From: Anaeramoeba flamelloides | Lineage: Eukaryota; Metamonada; Anaeramoebidae | Assembly: GCA_027625915.1 (NCBI GenBank) | Contig: JANTQA010000012.1 | Span: forward strand, 3,193,001-3,257,000 | DNA length: 64,000 nt | Direction: 5' to 3' | Shown: positions 49,080 to 60,300 of the stretch, piece after piece | Layout: each line of letters starts with the position of its first letter | Numbering within the stretch: position 1 is the stretch's first letter | The notes under the pieces: model-generated | Told to the model about the DNA's origin: nothing | The model's input: the letters and a program-made list of their open reading frames with translations, nothing else | The model's database searches: none | Position numbers and translations under genes: made by a program

Positions 49080-52000
49080 TTATTTTTCCCAAAATTTTTT
49101 TAATTTGTTACCATATACTGTTTTTCTTCTAACACCATTTTTATCAATAATTGCCTTTCTCACAATTCCACCTGAACCACCATCACGAGCAATTGCTTCT
49201 GTAATTCCATATGTTACAAATTTATCTGCTTCTTCTTCTGTCATATTTTCTTTAAAATTCATGTCACAATATCCATATAAATATGTTGAACCACTTCCAC
49301 CAGTTGAAAATGGTTGTCTTTTTTGATAAAATTTAATTATTACAAAATGAAAGAAAAAGAAAAAGTAAAAGAAAAGAAAAGATAATAAATTAAATTGCTT
49401 CACTTAAATAAAAAATTTAAATTACATTTTTTGATTCGGAACATATTTAAAAGAAAAGACATTTTAATTAAAAATTGATAGTAACATTTCGCTCGTAAGA
49501 AAAAATAAAATTGAAAATTCCTAAGTTAGAACAAACTAAACTATTTTTCAAACAAAAGGGCACACCTCTCAAATCGTCAATACCATCGACTTTGATTGTT
49601 AATAAGATAATTCCTTATTGGTGATTTTCATTTTAAATTTTCATTTTTTGCTTTTTTTATTTTTGGAATTGAACAGTTGGAAAATGAAAAAGCAAGATCA
49701 GAAGAAACCAATTTGGAAATAATCTACCAGTGTATAAATGGAAACAGTTTAAGTTTGATTTCGAATCAAGATAGAAATAGTAATTAAGAAAGACCATTAT
49801 TGGATTGATGCATGGAACAAAGAAAAGAGAAATAAAGAAAAAACATTCCAACAAAATACCCAGATGAATTGCAACTTTATATTGAAAATGAGACTTTAAA
49901 GAACAAAAGTTTGACGTGTAAAGAATTATCAATAAAATGTGGAGAACTTTTTCCCAATTCGCCTTGTTCAAAGGTTTTTATTGGGTTTTATAATTTTTTT
50001 CATTACAATTTACAAAACGAGATTTCTCATTTCAAATAAAAGGGCACACCAATTTTTAAAATATTGAATTTTAATTTTTTATTGTTTTGTTTTAATGAGT
50101 TTTAAAGATCCAGCTGAGTGTTTTTTTATGTTTTAAAGCGTTTATTAGATTTTAGAATGATACTATAATTAATTTGATTCATTTATGAATAATTCTTGAA
50201 ATTTTTTGTGCCCTTTTATTTGAAAAAGAGTTTAATACTTTAATTATCTATTTAACCATTTGCTATAACGTTTATTTACAATATAATAACCATTCCCAGA
50301 ACTTCAAACTATTGTGGCTATTGTATTTCTTGTTGTTAATTCTACGGCTTTTAAAACTCTTTATTCTCAAGAAAAAAAATGTGTTTTTTTGGGGTAAAAA
50401 ATTTTTTAAATAACTAGAAAAATGAATTTTAGTTTAATTCAATTTTGAGATATTTACTTTGATAAATAATATACGAATAGTTTTTAAAATGCTGAACTCA
50501 TCTAATAAAACTAAAAGATAGAAAAAAAAATCTAACTGATGATAAATATTGATAAATATTTTGTGTACCAGGTTTTCCAGTGTTTGAAAAGGTGGAGAAA
50601 AATCTTTATGATTTTACTCTATTCTTTTCAATTCTGGAAAACCTAGAAAACTTATCGAGAGTTTTTTTTACTTTTTGAAATAAACTGAAAATTAAATAAA
50701 TTTTTAGTTTATTTCAAAAATTAAAAAAAACCTAACGAAAGTGTCCGTCAAGTGCCTAGCTTTTCTTGAGGTTTTCTGTTTTATTTGTGAATTGTTCTAG
50801 GTTTTTTTGAGGTTTTCTATTTTATTTTGAAGTGTTCTAGGTTTTTTTTACTTTTTGAAATAAACAGAAAATTTTAATAAATTTTCGGTTTATTTCGAAA
50901 AGTAAAAAAAACCTAACGAAAATCAATTGATTTTCCAAATAAACAGAAAACTCAAGAAAAGTTAACGACGGTTTTCCAGAATTCAAAAGAATTGAGTAAA
51001 CTCTTTGATTTTACTCTATTCTTTTAAATTCTGAAAAACCTAACGAAAAATAAAGAAAAATTATTTTTTCAATTTATATGAATAAATAATTCTTTAATAT
51101 TTAAAATAATTTATTCACGATTTGAAAGATATTTATTAATTTTAAAATATTTTTAAAATATAATATAATAACCTCTTTTCTGTGAAAAAAAACTTATTCA
51201 AATTTTTTACTTCAAGTTTGAAAAGAATCTTATTGGAAAATTGGATTTTTCAAATTAAATTGTAAAATATCTTTAAATATAATTTCTGATCAAAGATCTC
51301 TTATTCACCATCATGTTTGTTCTAATTGAAGCGAAATTATTAAAACATAAAAAATTAGCAAATATTTAATTTTTTTTTTGAAAATTTTTTTTCATAGTCG
51401 TGTTATGGGAAATCATTTTTCCAAGATCAAGAGTCATAATATTCAAAATTTAGTAAATAGTTATGTTTCACATTTGTTAATTTTTTGATACAAAGGTTTT
51501 AAATGAGATTTAGCCAAATTAATTTATAATATTTACGAAAATATTATCACTCTTGGAATTAATATTGAGTTGAAGTAATCCTTTATGAAAAAATAAATTA
51601 AAAAGTAAAAATAATTATTTTTTTATTCCTTCAAGAAAAGTGAAGTGGCAAAAAAAATATAAAAAATTTGTAAACTTTCTATAACTTGGGAATGATTTAA
51701 CCAATTTTATTTGAGTCATTTTTTCAAAAATTATATTTAAAATTTTTCAATTTATTGTGAATAAATTAAGAGAAATCTTTTTTCCAAAAGTTGACCTAAA
51801 TTGAAGAGTTACACAAAAATAAAGAAATTCCATTTTCAATTTTTCTTGTTTTGCCAAATAAAAGAATTTTCTATTATTGAAAATTAATTTGAGGCGAATA
51901 AAAAAACTTTTTTTTTATACAGAAAAAAATAATTATAATAAAAAAAAAGTACCCGCTATATTAAATTGTAAAAAAAAAGAGATTATTAAACTCAAATATC

Positions 52001-53662
52001 AAAAATTTACTATTTTCTCTTTTTTTGGTTCTTAGTAACTATTTAAAAGTTAATTTAATTTTCTTTAACTTTTACGAAAAAATTAAGCAAAGCTTTTTTT
52101 GATAATATTTCAAAAAAAGAACTTATATTGAAGAATTGTTAAATTTGATAGTGGTTTTTAATATTTTTAATTAAGATTCCAGTTGATAATTCAATTCTGA
52201 TTGAAGACATATATATAAAATAAACGCAAAACACACCTAATCTGTGTGCTTTAATTTTTTTTGTTAAACAAAGTGTAAAAGTTTTTGAATGTGCAAAATT
52301 GAACTCAATAAATCAACAATAACAGCTATTTTAAAAAAGTGTGTACATAAGTTTTATAAGTGAGACTTCAAACTGACTGACTCGCTTTTTTTTTCAGTTG
52401 TTTGAGTGTCACTTTTTAAAACTTTTGAGAATTTACTTTTTTCAAATGGCTTTATTACAAAAAAAATGGAGAATATATTTTGGACAAAGGAAGAGAGAAA
52501 ATTTAATAAATGTAGTTAAATTTGTTTTCAAAAAGTGAAAACGAAATGATAACAAATTCACCAAACACTATACTTGTATTTAAATCACTAAAATATTTTT
52601 TAGACACTTGTAAAACTTTTTGAAAATGACAGAACAACTGTTTTTAAAAAGTGTTGATAAAAAGTTTTAAAAAGTGTCACTCAAACGACTTAAAAAAAAG
52701 TGAGTCAGGCAGTTTGAAGTCTCACTTATAAAACTTATGTACACACTTTTTTAAAATAGTTAAAAATTTTCAAAAAAAAATTTGTGTTTGGTTTTCATTG
52801 GAGAAAAAGTTCTTTGGTTGCCAAACAATAACAAAAAAACAAAATAAAAAGACGAGAAAAAAATAATAAAAGAGGAAAAAAAAAATGAAAAGAGAATAAA
52901 AAAATCTTACTTTACGATTGAACCACCAAGTGGTAAAGAGTAAACACTTCCACCTTCAATTGGATCCCAACCAGCACAGATAATTGCAGCGTGAAGGTAT
53001 TGTTTGTTTTGATATAAAAATTCTCGAAACATATGTGCTGCTTTTTTGACAGTTGGTTTCGATCCTTCTTCGATTGAAAACATATTTGTATAATAAGAAA
53101 CATAACTAGAAATGATTTGTGTGTCTGCTGCAGATCCTGATCTTAGACAATAAATTTGATCCTTTAGATTTTTAATAAGGTTTTTTTTTTTTTTTTTTTT
53201 TTTTATTGTTGTTTATTTTGTTTAACCAAAGAAAAAAAAGAAAAACAAAAAAGAAAAAATTTTTTTATTTTTTATTTTTAAAATTGACATTTTTTTTTGA
53301 TTTCAAAAAGAAGAAGGTCCAAGTGTATGAACTTACATGAACAGGAGTTAATTTATCAGTCACACGATTAACAGCATAAGATCCACTTGAGGTTCTACTA
53401 TCTGCTGCAATAATTACACCACCCTTAAAAGTTACTGCCATAACAGTTGTCTTTGATGGAATTAATAATTGCCAGGTTTAATTAAACGAATTTAGAACAA
53501 AAAAAAGGATATATTGGAACAATTAGTAAATTTTTGTTTATGGGATGAAAGGTACAAAAAACAAGATTCAATAAAAAAAAAAAAAAAAAGGATAAGTTTA
53601 TATACACCAGTTTTGACTTCTTTGTTAAGGTCGGAAAGGAATTCTTTTTCAAGATCAAACAT
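49080..53662 (-). CDS. PSMB6: 20S proteasome subunit beta1 (PSMB6/Pre3 type)
   Basis: Exons 53662-53606, 53450-53337, 53161-52911 and 49317-49080 close in phase to 219 aa. This is the caspase-like catalytic subunit of the proteasome core. A 19-residue propeptide ends KTG; the mature chain starts TTVMAVTF. Thr1, Asp17 and Lys33 of the catalytic set are present, and Arg45 (CLRSGSAAD) gives the acidic-residue preference that marks beta1. Further matches are [45 protein letters not shown] and [10 protein letters not shown]. The exon 1/2 border falls exactly between Gly-1 and Thr1. Introns are 155, 175 and 3593 bp; the last holds three repeats. All key residues are intact, so it is probably functional. 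Confidence 0.95.
49537..50235. mobile_element. ~700-bp TIR element or nested pair, family R12
   Basis: TTTTTCAAACAAAAGGGCACA near 49544 and GTGCCCTTTTATTTGAAAAA near 50208-50227 are inverted. A third end in the left orientation (TTTCAAATAAAAGGGCACAC) lies near 50030, so a ~210-bp MITE (50025-50235) may sit at the edge of an older copy. One frame at about 49840-49990 reads [17 protein letters not shown], like a transposase helix-turn-helix, but is too short to assign. Confidence 0.55.
50575..51045. repeat. Modular hairpin repeat H (A, B, D, D, B, D, A), in proteasome intron
   Basis: The most complete array. A hairpins (ATTCAAAAGAATTGAG and complement) flank B palindromes (TTTACTTTTTGAAATAAAC and complement) and D arms (TTTTCTTGAGGTTTTCTGTT and the inverse AAACTCAAGAAAA). 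Junctions read CCTAGG or CCTAACG, and the linker AGTGTCCGTCAAGTGCC is present. Confidence 0.8.
52325..52759. mobile_element. 435-bp foldback element with ~115-bp arms, family R13
   Basis: CTATTTTAAAAAAGTGTGTA and its complement start arms that pair through TTATAAGTGAGACTTCAAAC, CTGACTC and GAGTGTCACTTTTTAAAAC with few mismatches. The high arm identity suggests a young insertion. No frame, and no second copy in the window. Confidence 0.8.
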
Positions 53663-53926
53663 TTTAAAATCTTCTTTTATTAAATTGTTTGTAAAATGAA
53701 TACAACAAGAAAAGGTTTAAAAAATTAAGAAAAAATGATAATGTATTTTCAACATTTAAAAAAGTTTGTTAATTTTGTTATTTAAATACTTTTGGAATTT
53801 TTAAATGAATCCAAAATTTAGTTCTTTAAACATGAAACACTATTAAATTTCTTCTTTTCAGATCTCCTATTACAAATTTGTTTGGAAATTTGAAAGTCTT
53901 GTAAAATCTATTTTAATTTATTTTGC

Positions 53927-55310
53927 TTAAGGTGGCAGTCTTTTTAACAACAAACCAAAATTATTAAATATGTTATTGTTAGTATTAACTACTTAAAAAT
54001 TATGTCTCTATGAAGTTTCAAAAAATTCTGATCTACTATGAAACCAACAAAAAAGAACATTTTTTGGGAGAGATTAAATTATTTTATTTGTTATTTTTTC
54101 TGAAAAAGAAAATCATTACATATTTTTTACATTATAAAAAGATTTTATATCTTGTATATTACTATTAACATCATTACTATGTAATACATAGTCTATATTG
54201 TCATGAATATTAATAAAAGTATTTTTTTATTCGAATTTGAGTAAATTCTTTTGGTTAACCAAAAAAATTGATATATTGAACGGATTAAAAAATAATTTTA
54301 TTTTTTTTCAAAGAAGGTTAGTTATAATCAATAAATTTTTCAAATCATTAAAAAAATTTTTCTCATATTGTTATTTTTCTATTAATAAATAGAAATGTGA
54401 TATTGTTTGAGTTCGCAAAATTATCAAAAATAATTCGTTAAACAAATAAAAAGAAGTTTACAAAATCAATTAGAAATGATATTTTCAGGGGTTCTATATT
54501 GCTTTCTTCTTGAAAGTTGACTTAAAATATCTTTTACAGGTATTTTATTTTATCAGTAAGTTACGATTTTGTCAAAAGGGGAAATTGTAATTTTTTGAGA
54601 TTTACTTTTATTGAAGATGTTTGGAATTCGATAATTTTTTTCCTACAGTCAGTTCCACTTTTAAGGCACAAACTTGCTACGGAATTTAAGGTACAAAAAA
54701 AAATCTCAAATTAAGGCACAAAATTCAGATTCTAGTAAAATAAATTGTAAAAAAAAAAATTCCAAAAGTTGTGCCTTAATTTGTGATTTTTTTTTGCTTT
54801 AAATTTCGTAGCAAGTTTGTGCCTTAAAAGTGGAACAGACTGTAATAATATAAATTTTATTGTTTTTATTTTGAATAATATTTAAATTGTTATAAAATTT
54901 TATTTTAGTAATACGAAACTATTTTTTAATCACTATTTGATATTATTGTAAGTTTTTCATTTTTTGAAAAATGGGAAAACGTACTTTTTTGACAAACTTT
55001 ATAGAATAAAAGTAAAAATGAATAAATCTGATTATCTATGATAAACGTTTGTTAAAATTTTATGGAATTATGATTAATTTAAACACATATGATTCTTGTA
55101 GTTTTAGGCGCTTGAAATTAGAATTGAAATATTAATAATTATAAAAAATAACAAAATAGTTTTTTTAAACAAAATACGTGCTTTCCAATACAAAACTTAA
55201 AAGATATTATAGTATTTTTATGAAATAAATTTAATTTTAAATAAAAATAATATGTTAATTTTTAACTTTTGTATTGGAAATATATTAATTTTTGATTTAA
55301 AAATCAATTA
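53927..55310. mobile_element. TTAA-type element, older copy, with nested MITE
   Basis: Shares order and blocks with 37407-38515: AAATATGTTATTRKTRGTATT, CAAAAAATTCTGATC, TTTTGGTTAACCAAAAAAA, and the hairpin arms TTTCCAATACAAAACTT / TTTTGTATTGGAAA. The left border is TTAA-GG; the right border is unclear. An R7 MITE interrupts it at 54644-54844. Confidence 0.6.
54644..54844. mobile_element. ~200-bp Tc1/mariner-like MITE, family R7 (best copy)
   Basis: TA-CAGTCAGTTCCACTTTTA is mirrored by AAAAGTGGAACAGACTG-TA. The arms extend about 45 bp through GGCACAAACTTGCTACG. TA borders and the CAGT start fit Tc1/mariner. Lack of coding sequence makes it a MITE. Confidence 0.82.
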
Positions 55311-57324
55311 AAGAGGGAGTTTTGATGATAATATGTATTTTCGCTAGATTAGTAAAAAATTCACGATAATCTGAAAAAATCACGATGTAAGCAATAAAAT
55401 GGTGATAATATTTCAAAATCACAATTAATTCAACTATATTGCAAAAAAATAATCAAAGTGTAATCATCCAAATTATCGCAATATATCTTATTCCAGATAA
55501 ATAAAAATTACCAAAAACTGAAAATTCTTTTTTTGAATTCACAATACACAATATATTTTGGTTAAAAAATATTTTTAACCTTGACAACTTCACCCCTTTA
55601 AAATGTTAAAAAGTTTTTGAGAGGGTTGGGTATTATCTAAAAGTCTATGAAAGGTTTAAAATACAACACCATTTATCAAAGTAATTATATTTTTTGTTTT
55701 TGATAATTTTTTTTTTTTTTTATTTTTTTTTTTTAAATTGTTAACATTTCCTGTGAATTTTATGATCAAACAAATAATCAACATATTTTAAAATATATAG
55801 TCTACAAAATAGATTTTTTAAAAAAAAATAGAGTTTTTACCTTCATGAGTTTAATAACAAAAAAGAATAAAGAGTAATTTTCCTTCTTACATAGTGGTTG
55901 AGTTCAAAAAAAATAACAGTTTCACTCCAGTTGTTTTTTTCTGTTCAATACAAAGAAATAAGAAAATAATAATAATAAGAAGAAAATAATTGTATGTAAA
56001 GAAACTTTTAAATTAGTGATGAATTGGCTAAGTTAATGTGAAATCTTTTGAACAGTTACACATACTCCCTTCTTCTTTCATAGAATATTGAAAATGTTTT
56101 CACCCAAGGGCACATTCTTTAAAGAACAAAAGAACTGTTGGTTAATTTAGAAGTCTTTTTTATTCAAATGCAATTTATTCAACCAAAATTAATTGAGAAA
56201 CCATTTATTTCTCTTTAGTTATAATCAGGTTATAACCTTGGTGATCTAAAGTATCAATCGATAGGTCAGTAAAATCAAAATAACATACTATACAAATCTT
56301 TGACTGGTCCTTGATTAAATAAATTTCTTTTTTTGTTGGCTTTTAAAAAGAATAACATTTAATTATTTTTTTTTTGAACAAAAAATTTTTTTTGTCAAAA
56401 TATTTTTAAAATTTTCATAAAGTAATCAACTATTAGATCGCGATTAAATTATTTATCCCAATAATTTTACATTTATCATGATTTATTTACAATTATCAAG
56501 ATTTTATTGAATATTCACAATTTGTGATATTGATCAAATTATCGATATCACAATTTTCTACAATATCGTTATTTGTTAAAAAAATGGAAATTTTTTACAC
56601 TATCAAGATTTTTTGGCAATTTGGTGATTGTTGATATTTTATTGTGGCTTGACAAAGATTGTGTCAAACCCTCTTATAAATTGTTGAGATAATGTTAACA
56701 TATCTATTCTTTATATCAATATACCAATTATCAAGATATTTTTTGAAGATTTCAACAAAATTTAATTTATTTTTTAAAAAATACTCGTCACTTAATTATT
56801 TTTCTTCACAATTTTTTGATAAAATTTTCTTTCATTACTCCTTATCATCAATAAATGTTTAAATTTCATTAAGTTTCTATTTTGAATTTTTCATCTATTT
56901 TTATATAAAATAAATTGCCTTTGTCAAAATTAATCATCGACGTTATGTTCTATAATCCAGATCACAACTTTGAAAAAATTCACAAATACTGAGGATTAAA
57001 AATATCTACAAAAATTATCCCTGTATAAAAAAAAAAAAAAAAATTCATCTTAAAGAGTTCAATAAATTATAAAATACCCTTGAATTTAAATACATTGCAA
57101 TATAAGGTCAAGTATATGTAGAGTTGTCTTTAAATTCACCACAAAAATACATCATTAACCAAAATAATAATAAATTTATAAAAATTAAAAACATCTCTTT
57201 TATTTATTTTGGGAAAAATATGAATCTAAGTAATAATAAACTCGTATTATTCAAGTATCAGAAAATAAAAATATAACAAAAAAAAAATTAAGAAAAAGAA
57301 AAAAAAATTTGAGAAATCCATTTT

Positions 57325-60300
57325 TTAATTTGTATTTGAATCATCAGTTTTTGAAGTTGAATCTTGATGAGAACTGGATATTATTGAATGGGAATCCGAA
57401 GATGAATCACTAACCGATGAAATTGCAGAAGATCTTTTCTTTTCCTTTTCCTTTTCCTTTTTCTTTTTTTTATTTCTTCTAAAATATTTCCTATAGATGA
57501 ATGAAATTTTTCCAACATTCTTTGTTGGTCCTATAACCGCTAATATGGCAAAGAAAAAAACAAATGACCACAAAACACTTGATGCGATTGTCATCCAAAT
57601 GTATACACCAAAACGACTAAAAAACAGAACAATTGTGAAAAATAAAACAAATGCAGAAGATAAAGTGGTGATAGCAGCTGATACAACTGAAATTCCTAAA
57701 TGTGTACTAGCCAATCTCATTTTCTTATAGCGGTTATCTTCATCCGCAATATTGTAAGCATGGCAAAAATGTACAATATAATCTATTTAATAAGCATTAG
57801 TAATAAGAAATTATTTAAAAATATTTATATATAATTAATAATAATATAACTTTAAAATACAAATTCAAAAATAATCTGTAATTATTTCTATATAGATATT
57901 TGAGTTATAACAAACAACTCCGTAAAAAAGGTAAGAACTTTGAGTATTTTTCAATCCAAAATCTATTATTTTATGTGACATAACATTTCTAATTTAAAAA
58001 AAAATTATGAACCCAGAAATTTTCTTTTGATAAAATTTAAAAAATGATTTCTTTTTTTTATATGGATCTCAAAATTAATAAATAAGAATATTGTTAATAT
58101 ATTAAAAAAACAATAATGTTTTCTTAATATTATAACAAAAAGGATTAATTCTGTTTATTTCCCCTAGTAAACAATAAATTTATTATCAAGTATTTAATAA
58201 ATTTCTTATTTGTTCATTTTGGAATTTATGTAAATAAGAAAATTTAACAACCCTCCGTAAATAATAATAATAATAATAAATATATATTTATTATTTTATT
58301 TTTACTTTTGAAAAAATACTTATTCGTTTTTTTATTGAGACAAAGGTACAATTAAAGAAATTTTCTAAAGTTAAAAAAAAAAAAACAAGAAAAATGGTTA
58401 AAATATTAATAAAAAAATAATAATATCATTTACATAACCAAACGAAAAAAATATCCGTCGTTGTTAGGTTTTCTAGGATTTGAGATAATCGAGAAAAATT
58501 AAATATTTTACTCGACCGATTCAAATTCTGGAAAACTACTGTTAGTTTTTGTTATAAATTATATTTTGTTTAAAGTTAGTTCCACTTTTAATACACAAAC
58601 TTTCAACAAAAATTAAAGCATTCAAAAAAATCTCGAATTAAGGCAAATTTTTGATTTATTTTTATAATTTATTTTTACTAGAATTTGATTTTTTGTGCCT
58701 TAATTTGCATTTTTCTGTGCCTTAAATTTCGTTGAAAGTTTGTGTCTTAAAAGTAGAATTGTATGTAGAAAAATTATAGATTTTTTATATATAAACAAGA
58801 AAAAAAACATGTTGATTGATAGTGCATCCTTATAAATCACAGCAGGGGTAAAATATGATAAAAAGATTCTTAATGATAAATAAATAAAAATAAATAAATA
58901 AAAATCAGAAAACTACCTTAGGTAAACATATTTGAGCTGGGTGTGATTTTAATTTTTCTGAGAATAAATATTAAAGTATGTGACTTTTACATTTTAAAAA
59001 CTTTTTTTTTATAGTAAAAGTTTAATTTGGATCTCATGAACAAATTTCATTTAATATTTTTTATTTTTGGTGGTTGTGTCAATAAAAAAGATATCAAAAA
59101 TATGTTAAATTTTCAAATCGGCTTTAAGTGGAAAAAGGGGAGGAATTCAAAGTTAGAATTTTCTACTCTTTCAAAAATCAAATCGTAAATAAATGTAAAA
59201 AATCTTTGAATCCCTTTTTAATCTCTTCTCGAATTATAAGATTTTCCATATTCATAATCAAAGGGGAATTGTAATGGGGATTTTAATTAACCCATAAGTG
59301 AAAATTGAACAAAATACCTTTAAAAATTAACTTGAATCTAGAACATTCAATTTGAAAATCCATCTAGAATCGACAAAATCCAGCTTTCAAAAAAGTTTTC
59401 AGATTTCATAAAGAATTTTTGTATTTTTTTTTATATTATAATCATTCTTTTAACGAAGTTGATTTATCTTTACAAGCTAGACTTTAAAATAATAAAACAG
59501 AAAAAATATTTGGGGATCTTCATTTTAATAGTTCAAAAGACGGCATTTAATTTGATTTCTTTTTTTTTTTTCAAAAAGCAAATCATTTGAAATACAATTT
59601 TTTAAAGGATTTTATCACTTTTTGATTTTTCATTTCTCGCTGGTAATTCAGTCACTTTTGACTCAATTAATTCTAAATTGTGATAAATATTATGTACTGA
59701 AAATGGTAAACTTTGAAAATAGCTTAAACTCGAAGATTTTGTGATTAAAAAACGAAAAAGAAATTGTATGAATTAGGAGATTCTAAAAAATAAAAATTCA
59801 TAATATGAATGAAATTAAATAAAAAAAAGTACAATTTAACATTAAGATAGCTGAAATGGTATCTTGACTTGAAATATCCTTTTTCAAATAAAGGATTTTC
59901 TGAAATTATTTTAACAAAATCATAAAAAATTTGTCATTTTTTCAATAATGTAAAAATAAAAAAGCTCCTTCATTTATGATTTTTTAAAAATTCTATTAAA
60001 TGGAAAATGATTGACAATCAAACTAAAATTTTTTAATAATTTTTTTTGAAATAGTTAAATCAAATTATCTAAAAATTAAAATATTAAAACAATAATTAAA
60101 AAAAAAAAAAAAAGAACTTACCAACACTTATTCCTACAATAATTGTTAAACAAATAGATTCAATTGTACCCAGTTGCCAACCCAATAAAACCATCATACC
60201 AATGATGGAAACAACTACCCCCATGATTGCAAATATTGCATAAAAGCTCGTAAATATATTATCTGTAGAAACAACAATAATTAAATAAGAGATCGCAAGT

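Larger units (their letters stand above)
49318..52910. other. Proteasome beta1 intron 3
   Basis: A 3.6 kb intron with donor GTAAGA and acceptor AAAAAG, holding an R12 element, an H hairpin array and the R13 palindrome. The interval 51046-52324 shows only AT-rich sequence. Confidence 0.85.
53663..57324. other. Intergenic region proteasome beta1 / Dispatched-like gene
   Basis: Upstream of the proteasome gene and downstream of the transporter (both leftward). It holds the TTAA-type element at 53927-55310 with a nested R7 MITE. Between about 55360 and 56650 many ATCACGAT/ATCAAGATT-like words recur in both orientations without a clear unit. Nothing else was recognised. Confidence 0.55.
57783..60121. 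other. Dispatched-like gene, last intron
   Basis: A 2.3 kb intron with donor GTAAGT. It contains an H-type A hairpin (58448-58560) and an R7 MITE (58571-58764). From 58765 to 60121 I see only AT-rich sequence. Confidence 0.8.

Noticed and set aside
49657-49971. Minus-strand frame of 104 codons
   Set aside because: Hydrophobic shadow inside the R12 element; no start context or similarity.
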